Assembly: GCF_018156225.1 (NCBI RefSeq)
Contig: NZ_JAGTAR010000025.1
Coordinates: 34,316 to 98,315 of the forward strand
Origin: Carboxylicivirga sediminis
GTDB lineage: Bacteria; Bacteroidota; Bacteroidia; Bacteroidales; Marinilabiliaceae
DNA: 64,000 bases
Direction: 5' to 3'
Under the pieces are notes generated by a model, which had not been told where the DNA came from, searched no databases, and saw nothing but the letters and a program-made list of their open reading frames with translations. Positions 59,115 to 64,000 of this stretch are shown here, piece by piece. Each line of letters opens with the position of its first letter. The first letter of the stretch is position 1. A program made the translations under genes and the position numbers.

Positions 59115-61295
59115 ATGAACGTCCTTCATTGTATTAAACAGATTAGTTTAAGCGCCCTGGTATTATGCACTGCCACCGCCTATAAAATCGGTTACACAAA
59201 CGATGGTGATGCCCAGCATACACCAAACAGCCCAACAAACTGGTTAAGCGTTAAAAGCTGGAGTGCTGAATATGAAGAAAGCTACCGCTCCAGTAAGCAA
59301 TGGGCATCAACTCCCGAAGTGACCTATACCCTGGAGGTAAACACCACCATAAGCGGGCATTATGTATTAAATGAATCGGTGGATACAGATGGCTATTCTT
59401 TTGGCGAATGGTATGGCTATGGCAGCGGTTCCATGCACGAAGTTAAGGTCGTAAAAATGATTAGTGAAAGCTCCGATGGACGAATCGTTATTACGGAGAA
59501 AACGGAAACCCGGGGCAGCGGGCAAATTGGCAATCCGGCACTTAATGAGTATGGCGAATTCTGGGGAGGCTATTTATCCATTGATATCAGCACCAACTCC
59601 TATGGTGTAGGTTTTAATGGCCATCCTGCCAACAGCCAATCAACCCTTACACGCACCGTAGAAGGCTTACCAACAGATTACTCTGCCTTGTCGCAGCTGC
59701 CTGCCGGACTGCGCGAGATATTTGTGCCACTTGGCGAAAAAGCAGAAGAATGGGCTACCTACAGCGGACCACTGGAAGAGGCCGAAAGTGTAATGCCCGT
59801 CACGGTGTTTGCGTCAAACCTGATGCCCGACTTTGATGAACCCAAAGACTACCCGCTCCCCCAAAACGGCACAACCCTGAGTGGGTCATACAGCGGGCCA
59901 AACCTGACAAAAAGATGGAAGCTTTATCCATCGGGCATGAAAATGCCGGAAATATATGTGGAGATAATGGATAAAGACTGGCTGCCGGAAGATGATAATA
60001 CGGTGGAAGTAAAATTATCATGGGACAATATCCAGCCATCTGAAATAGAATTTACCCTCTCCGATATATCGGCCGAACCAGGCACCTGCCTCAATAGTGC
60101 AGATGACAACACCGACCCTGACATGGACATAGTGGACGATAGGCAAGCAGTCAACTATACTATTGAGAAACGTGACAGGCAGATTATCGCTGTCAGTCAA
60201 ACAGAATCCTCTGATCAAAAAGAAGCAATAATCGTTATCAGTTCGCTTGATTTTGGCGCTTATGCCACTATTAAAGCCCGAATAAAAGCAGGCGACGAAT
60301 GGTATGATGCCAGGGTGAAGGAACAGAATGGCCGGACATTGCACCTGCCCTATGATGAGAATGAAAACCACATAGCCGATAAATGGGAGAAGGACGTGGG
60401 GATATTTGACAGAAACTTATCTGCCAGCTGGGATTTTGATCCCTACCCCGAGCATCAAAAAAACAATGGTGACGGCTATAGCAATTATGAAGAGTATCGC
60501 GGCTTTTTTGAGCAGGGCCATTTATTTAAAGATGGCAGGCACGAGCAGGTGAAGGGAAAGCATGTACGAACAGACCCGATGTACAAAGATGTTTTCGTGT
60601 ATGACCAGGACGGCCTGTTCAGAGAGCATTATGCGCCCTATAACCCGGCCAATTTAAACTGGCATTACATCGATAATACCTTGATGAAGTACACCGGCAA
60701 TGTGGAAGATGACCTGAACAGATGGGTGAATTACCGAACCAGTGACTCCTACTCGAATCAGAAACAATATGCCATGTGGGTGCGTTACTGGCCGGTTGGA
60801 GGCAACACCCCCGTAAGTGCCGGCGAAAGTCCGATGAAAAGCAGCTGTGGCCCTGATTATCCGGGTGCTGCCCCATTAAAATGCATCTACATGGTGAAAA
60901 TAACCCAGCAGGGTATTCTGAATGCCTTGAGCGGCATCACTGACCAGTCAAGGAAACAACGGCTTTTTTCTGAACTGCTGACCTCTACCGTAATTCATGA
61001 AGTGGGACACGGATTGGGCATAAAACACCATTACAACAATACCGGAAGCCATGAACCCGATGCTGATTACTGGGTGTTGGGCGTTAAAGATTGTGCCATA
61101 CGCTATGAATCAGACACCGAGATACAACACAATGATAAAATAAGCCTGCTGAAAACGCGCTATTGCCGCAGGGGTGAAACATGGATAAGAATCCGTGAGG
61201 AACAAAACCAAGATAGTACCGCACCACAAGACATACCGTACGAAACACACCCGGCGCATAATTGCTACTGGTACATTAATATAAAAGGAGAATAG
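59115..61295 (+). CDS. Secreted metzincin-like zinc metalloprotease
   Basis: 726 residues. The ATG at 59115 is used; an in-frame TTG at 59097 is less likely. N-terminal hydrophobic segment (CIKQISLSALVLCTATA) as signal. A long region without recognised domains, then the zinc motif HEVGHGLGIKHH (H628, E629, H632, H638), the extended HExxHxxGxxH of metzincins. The usual Met-turn is not obvious: the following text (CAIRYESDTEIQHND) has CAIRY where CxMxY is common in metzincins, that is Ile in place of the Met. Several cysteines after the site may form disulphides. A DNENHIADKWEKDVG stretch about 420 resembles a calcium-binding thrombospondin type-3-like loop. Substrate unknown. Confidence 0.75.
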   Translation: MNVLHCIKQISLSALVLCTATAYKIGYTNDGDAQHTPNSPTNWLSVKSWSAEYEESYRSSKQWASTPEVTYTLEVNTTISGHYVLNESVDTDGYSFGEWYGYGSGSMHEVKVVKMISESSDGRIVITEKTETRGSGQIGNPALNEYGEFWGGYLSIDISTNSYGVGFNGHPANSQSTLTRTVEGLPTDYSALSQLPAGLREIFVPLGEKAEEWATYSGPLEEAESVMPVTVFASNLMPDFDEPKDYPLPQNGTTLSGSYSGPNLTKRWKLYPSGMKMPEIYVEIMDKDWLPEDDNTVEVKLSWDNIQPSEIEFTLSDISAEPGTCLNSADDNTDPDMDIVDDRQAVNYTIEKRDRQIIAVSQTESSDQKEAIIVISSLDFGAYATIKARIKAGDEWYDARVKEQNGRTLHLPYDENENHIADKWEKDVGIFDRNLSASWDFDPYPEHQKNNGDGYSNYEEYRGFFEQGHLFKDGRHEQVKGKHVRTDPMYKDVFVYDQDGLFREHYAPYNPANLNWHYIDNTLMKYTGNVEDDLNRWVNYRTSDSYSNQKQYAMWVRYWPVGGNTPVSAGESPMKSSCGPDYPGAAPLKCIYMVKITQQGILNALSGITDQSRKQRLFSELLTSTVIHEVGHGLGIKHHYNNTGSHEPDADYWVLGVKDCAIRYESDTEIQHNDKISLLKTRYCRRGETWIRIREEQNQDSTAPQDIPYETHPAHNCYWYINIKGE

Positions 61296-61400
61296 TTATG
61301 CTTTAAAACACCAAAGAAAAACGAATGATTTAAAAATGAACATAGCGGCATGCCATTTCATGCTGAATTAACTTCTATCATACACTTTAATACTACCGAC

Positions 61401-61862
61401 ATGAGAAAGAACACTAACACCTCCACTTTCAAACAGCTCGTGAGCCTGTTCACCATCCTGTTTTCCCTGATTTGCCTGAATGCCTTTGCGCAACTTCCGC
61501 CTGCACTGGAAAAAGAATGTGACGCCTTTAACGCCGAAATTTTGAAGGCTTTTCAGATTATGAATACCAAACCTGAAGCAGCCGCCCTTAAAGAAGTAGC
61601 GGTGATAAAAGCCAGGCTGATAAAACAATCAGCAACACTATTTCCTAAACTCGACGCGCTGCCCGAACCAACAGAGGAAGAAGACGCCCTGTTTATCGAA
61701 AAAACAATGAGCAAACCCCTGTACCAGGACCTCATGAAGCTGATGGCCGATCCGGCTTTCATCAAAAAGGTATCAAGCAGCCCCAGGTTACTGGCTGAAT
61801 ACAACGAGCTGGACGCACTGCTTAACATGGGAGACGACGAGGAAGAGGAAGAAGTTTATTAA
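61401..61862 (+). CDS. Small secreted protein of unknown function
   Basis: 153 residues from the ATG at 61401 (MRKNTNTSTFKQL), which gives a normal signal peptide ending LNAFAQ; an in-frame ATG at 61350 would bury the signal and is rejected. The mature part is helical and charged (EKECDAFNAEILKAFQIMNT, AVIKARLIKQSATL) and ends in an acidic tail GDDEEEEEVY. No family recognised. It follows the metalloprotease by 105 bases on the same strand, so it may be a partner or an inhibitor-type protein; this is speculation. Confidence 0.65.
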   Translation: MRKNTNTSTFKQLVSLFTILFSLICLNAFAQLPPALEKECDAFNAEILKAFQIMNTKPEAAALKEVAVIKARLIKQSATLFPKLDALPEPTEEEDALFIEKTMSKPLYQDLMKLMADPAFIKKVSSSPRLLAEYNELDALLNMGDDEEEEEVY

Positions 61863-62100
61863 GTGGCCCCAATCATGTATTGGCAACTATCAAAAAGCCA
61901 TCAGCAAGCCAATGCACTACATCAATATCTTATGATAATTTAAGTTCGATTTTTCATCACTCTTTTAACAGTGTTAATCAACATAATAAGGCCGTTGGTC
62001 AAGGAAAATTAAAATAAGGGGTCAAAAAGATGTTACGTTTTCGCATTTCTGCAATTAATAGATAACCAGGCACTAATTATAAACTTTAAAACTAAATTTT

Positions 62101-62421
62101 ATGGGATCATTAACAGAAGCAAAAAAACGCGACTTTATCAACCAAATGATTGAACTAATAAACGATGAACAAAGCAATTTAAACGAACTGGGATTTAACC
62201 CTGAAAATAAACTAACGGAGCTGGTAGCTTTAAAAAGCAGCTGCAGTACTGCAGAAATAGCGCAACAACAGGCGCTTGCCCAAGCCAAGGAAGCCACGCT
62301 CCTGTCACAAAACGAACTGGAAAAAGCCTATAAAGCAGCCTCCAACCTGGGTGATGCTATATCGGGCATATTGGGCAAGGATAGCGAAATTGTAAAACGC
62401 ATGCGCAAGTTTCGCAACTAA
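62101..62421 (+). CDS. Small cytoplasmic coiled-coil protein of unknown function
   Basis: 106 residues with no signal or membrane segment. About 1-25 is a polar helix (EAKKRDFINQMIELINDEQS); about 40-85 is an alanine/glutamine-rich coiled coil (STAEIAQQQALAQAKEATLL); the C-terminus is basic (VKRMRKFRN). A-rich bases before the ATG serve as ribosome-binding region. Family not recognised. Stands alone between a gene-free stretch (61863-62100, nothing seen) and the repeat region. Confidence 0.6.
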   Translation: MGSLTEAKKRDFINQMIELINDEQSNLNELGFNPENKLTELVALKSSCSTAEIAQQQALAQAKEATLLSQNELEKAYKAASNLGDAISGILGKDSEIVKRMRKFRN

Positions 62422-62439
62422 GTAAGTATTCAAAATTTA

Positions 62440-62461
62440 AAGCACCTGCCTGGTGGTGCTT
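62440..62461 (+). terminator. Weak terminator-like hairpin
   Basis: AAGCACC (62440-62446) pairs with GGTGCTT (62455-62461), 8-base loop, no T tract; 18 bases after the coiled-coil gene. The palindrome CTGCAATTGCAG follows at 62469-62480. Confidence 0.4.
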
Positions 62462-62608
62462 ACCCCCTCTGCAATTGCAGATCCGCCATATTAACCGGGT
62501 GTTTCCACGGTTACCCCTTCTGCACAAACGGCTACCACCCCACAAAAAAACAGGTCAGAGTTATTATCCCCATGGTCAGCAAGCAAATGTCTTCGGTCAG
62601 AATGATTC

Positions 62609-62818
62609 TGACCCAGGTATTTTTAAATCTGACCTTGGTCAGAAAGCCGCTGACCTAGGTCGGAAGCCTTATGACCCTGGTCAGGAAGCTGCTGACCCAG
62701 GTATTTTTCAATCTGACCCAGGTCAGAAAGTCGCTGACCTAAGTCGGAAGCCTTACAACCCTGGTCGGAAAGCCCCTGACCTAAGTCGGAAGCATTATAA
62801 CCCTGGTCAGGAAACCGA
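62609..62818. repeat. 21-bp minisatellite, ten units with higher-order pattern
   Basis: Ten consecutive 21-base units, consensus TGACCyAGGTCrGAAAGCCnC, no indels. Units 1 and 5 share a variant (TGACCCAGGTATTTTT), 2 and 6 another, 3, 7 and 9 a third, and 4, 8 and 10 a fourth, so the order is ABCD-ABCD-CD: an 84-base block duplicated, then half a block. Each unit holds a GACC..GGTC dyad. As 21 is a multiple of three, frames stay open on both strands (heptapeptides such as SDLGQKA, ADLGRKP); coding is not supported. Not a CRISPR: no spacers. Confidence 0.9.
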
Positions 62819-62984
62819 TGTCTCTGATCAATACCCTCAACCAGCAACCCGAAATACGACGTAAAATACGAGACACAAGACCAATAGAGATGAGTGATGT
62901 GATGACCGGGTCTATAAGGCTGTTTGGGCGCCTTGCCCAGGGTAATTGGGTAGCGTGCCCACGCTGCCTGAGAAATCAACCTCC

Positions 62985-63160
62985 TTTAACCCGGATTATG
63001 TATTAGAACTTCGTCATGAGCGTTAAAAATGCAATAAAACAAGGCTTTACTGAAACGAGGCATAGCATCGTTCTGGTGAGTTGAGGTAAAGCTACGAAGT
63101 GTTTTGTTTTGAAGCAGTTTAAATGCGTAATAGATTTTCTAATGCATATTGCGGGTTTAA
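62985..63160. mobile_element. MITE-like element flanked by TTTAA
   Basis: The left end at 62990 (CCCGGATTATGTATTAGAA) and the right end at 63155, read on the minus strand as CCCGCAATATGCATTAGAA, are 19-base imperfect inverted repeats with 3 to 4 mismatches. Both are flanked directly by TTTAA (62985-62989 and 63156-63160), a likely target duplication. The 166-base body has no ORF. It fits a miniature inverted-repeat element moved by a DDE transposase elsewhere in the genome. The right TTTAA forms the stop codon of the neighbouring minus-strand gene. Confidence 0.65.
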
Positions 63161-63636
63161 CCCGACCACCCAACATCTAAGTTCATTGACTGGTACTCGT
63201 GGTAAATGATAATGGCTAATACAAATGGTAAGGCAACCAATACAGCCGTACGCGCATACTTAACATTTTTATTATACTCAAATTGCCTCACCTTAATGAT
63301 GGCATCAAACGAGATAGCAACACTTAATGAGTCAGCTGCCGCATCCGCTAATTGCATATCGCAATACACCACATAGTAATCCAACTGACGAGGCACCGTA
63401 TTTATTTCTTCATCGGGAATAATGTAACCCAACAGTGCACTATCCGAAGTAACGGCACCATATAGCTGGTGGTAATAGTTCCGGTAGTTTTGGTTGATAA
63501 AAACCGTATAGTCACCTTCTAATTCTACACTTTTATTGTAGCTGGTTACCCACCTATTGCCAGAGCAACCAATCAGATGGATAGCAATACACAAGAATGC
63601 AACGATGCGATGATATGGGCGCTGCTCAAAAAACAT
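63157..63636 (-). CDS. Small lipoprotein of unknown function with C-terminal membrane helix
   Basis: 159 residues from the ATG at 63636, which gives MFFEQRPYHRIVAFLCIAIH and lipobox LIGC; an in-frame extension to 63720 adds non-signal sequence. The mature part (SYNKSVELEGDYTVFINQNY, FDAIIKVRQFEYNKNVKYA) is followed by one hydrophobic helix near the C-terminus (TAVLVALPFVLAIIIYH). Family not recognised. Its TAA stop lies inside the TTTAA copy at the right edge of the MITE-like element, so the insertion touched the exact 3' end without changing the protein. Confidence 0.6.
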   Translation of the reverse strand: MFFEQRPYHRIVAFLCIAIHLIGCSGNRWVTSYNKSVELEGDYTVFINQNYRNYYHQLYGAVTSDSALLGYIIPDEEINTVPRQLDYYVVYCDMQLADAAADSLSVAISFDAIIKVRQFEYNKNVKYARTAVLVALPFVLAIIIYHEYQSMNLDVGWSG

Positions 63637-63840
63637 CTGCCTGTTTTCCAGCAAAGTTATGAATTGTAATAGCCTGATGTCAATCCGCCTCACCTCCCAC
63701 CCCCCACTACTCACTACCAACTTTTAACTTTTCACTTTTCACTTCACTCTTCACTCTTTTCTCTTCTCTTCTACCAATAAAACACCCAAAACCAGCAACC
63801 CCCAACCCGAAACCTGTAACTTTGTCACCAGTCTCCCATC

Positions 63841-63904
63841 TTCTGCCTTCTGCCTTCTGCCTTCTGCCTCTCTTCTAACTACTGACTACTGACTACTGAC
63901 TACT
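63841..63904. repeat. Two heptanucleotide microsatellites
   Basis: TTCTGCC repeated four times (63841-63868) and, ten bases later, ACTACTG three times plus ACTACT (63878-63904). Just upstream, 63722-63780 is a pyrimidine-rich run with repeated CTTTTCACT/CTTCACTC words. The 364 bases from 63637 to the window end hold no other gene; the last 60 bases may carry a promoter for a gene beyond the edge. Confidence 0.75.
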
Positions 63905-64000
63905 TATCAACTCCACCCCATCTTTTATCAACATAAGTATGTGCATCCCAAAATAAATTCTAATTTAGCAGGCACTAATCGGAAAAACTGCCCCCCTGAC

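Noticed and set aside
62609..62818. CRISPR array
   Set aside because: Units are directly adjacent with no unique spacers, and no cas genes are near.
62475..62979. Open frames on both strands across the 21-bp repeats
   Set aside because: Openness follows from a repeat unit divisible by three; no start region, no family, and both strands equally open, so coding is not supported.

Overview
The window comes from a Bacteroidota chromosome, most likely a marine or sediment Bacteroidales/Marinilabiliales-type organism (inference). The support is three SusC/SusD pairs, a hybrid two-component regulator, type IX secretion (T9SS) C-terminal sorting domains, lipoprotein signal peptides on most glycan enzymes and TAnnTTTG-type -7 promoter boxes. 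No rRNA, tRNA or CRISPR array was found.

The left two thirds (1-50 kb) is a composite glycan-foraging island of three adjacent polysaccharide utilization loci (PULs). PUL1 (minus strand, 10576 to 1) runs SusC, SusD, surface glycan-binding lipoprotein, GH5 with a CBM6-like module, GH16 with a PKD domain, GH16 and the start of a GH3 enzyme cut by the window edge. This is a beta-1,3-glucan (laminarin-like) set. Upstream on the same strand lie a membrane-bound beta-propeller/LuxR regulator (11078-13966) and a compact ribose-type operon: sugar permease, ribokinase and an exported ADP-ribosylglycohydrolase-fold lipoprotein. PUL2 (plus strand, 18.0-29.2 kb) has a DUF6377-type regulator, SusC, SusD, SusE-like protein and two GH30 lipoproteins, as expected for beta-1,6-glucan. 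PUL3 is divergent. SusC, SusD, a GH2 beta-galactosidase and a third, different GH30 run on the minus strand (38.7 to 29.3 kb). A GTG-started hybrid two-component sensor runs on the plus strand, followed by a glycan-binding lipoprotein, a serine hydrolase, two T9SS-secreted proteins (one a CE2-type esterase) and a CE1/PHB-depolymerase-like esterase. Each PUL has a different class of sensor, so one region could read out beta-1,3, beta-1,6 and galactan-type linkages separately.

From 50 kb rightwards the content is mixed. A decayed tyrosine-recombinase tail sits directly before an AbiH-family phage-defence gene (50559-51620). Next come an M20 amidohydrolase, a three-gene operon (RNHCP zinc protein, RsgA GTPase, GNAT acetyltransferase), a 6-phosphofructokinase, an OmpA-family protein, a metzincin-like metalloprotease and three small unrecognised genes.

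The intergenic DNA is unusually structured. There are two clusters of short sequence-diverse palindromes (48.9-49.1 and 51.7-51.9 kb), a head-to-head pair of covarying hairpins (56.15-56.22 kb), a ten-unit 21-bp minisatellite with an ABCD-ABCD-CD higher-order order (62.6-62.8 kb), a probable 166-bp MITE flanked by TTTAA (62.99-63.16 kb) and heptanucleotide microsatellites (63.84-63.90 kb). These, with a 31-codon leader ORF translationally coupled to the PUL3 binding protein and the exported ADP-ribosylglycohydrolase operon, are the least explained items.
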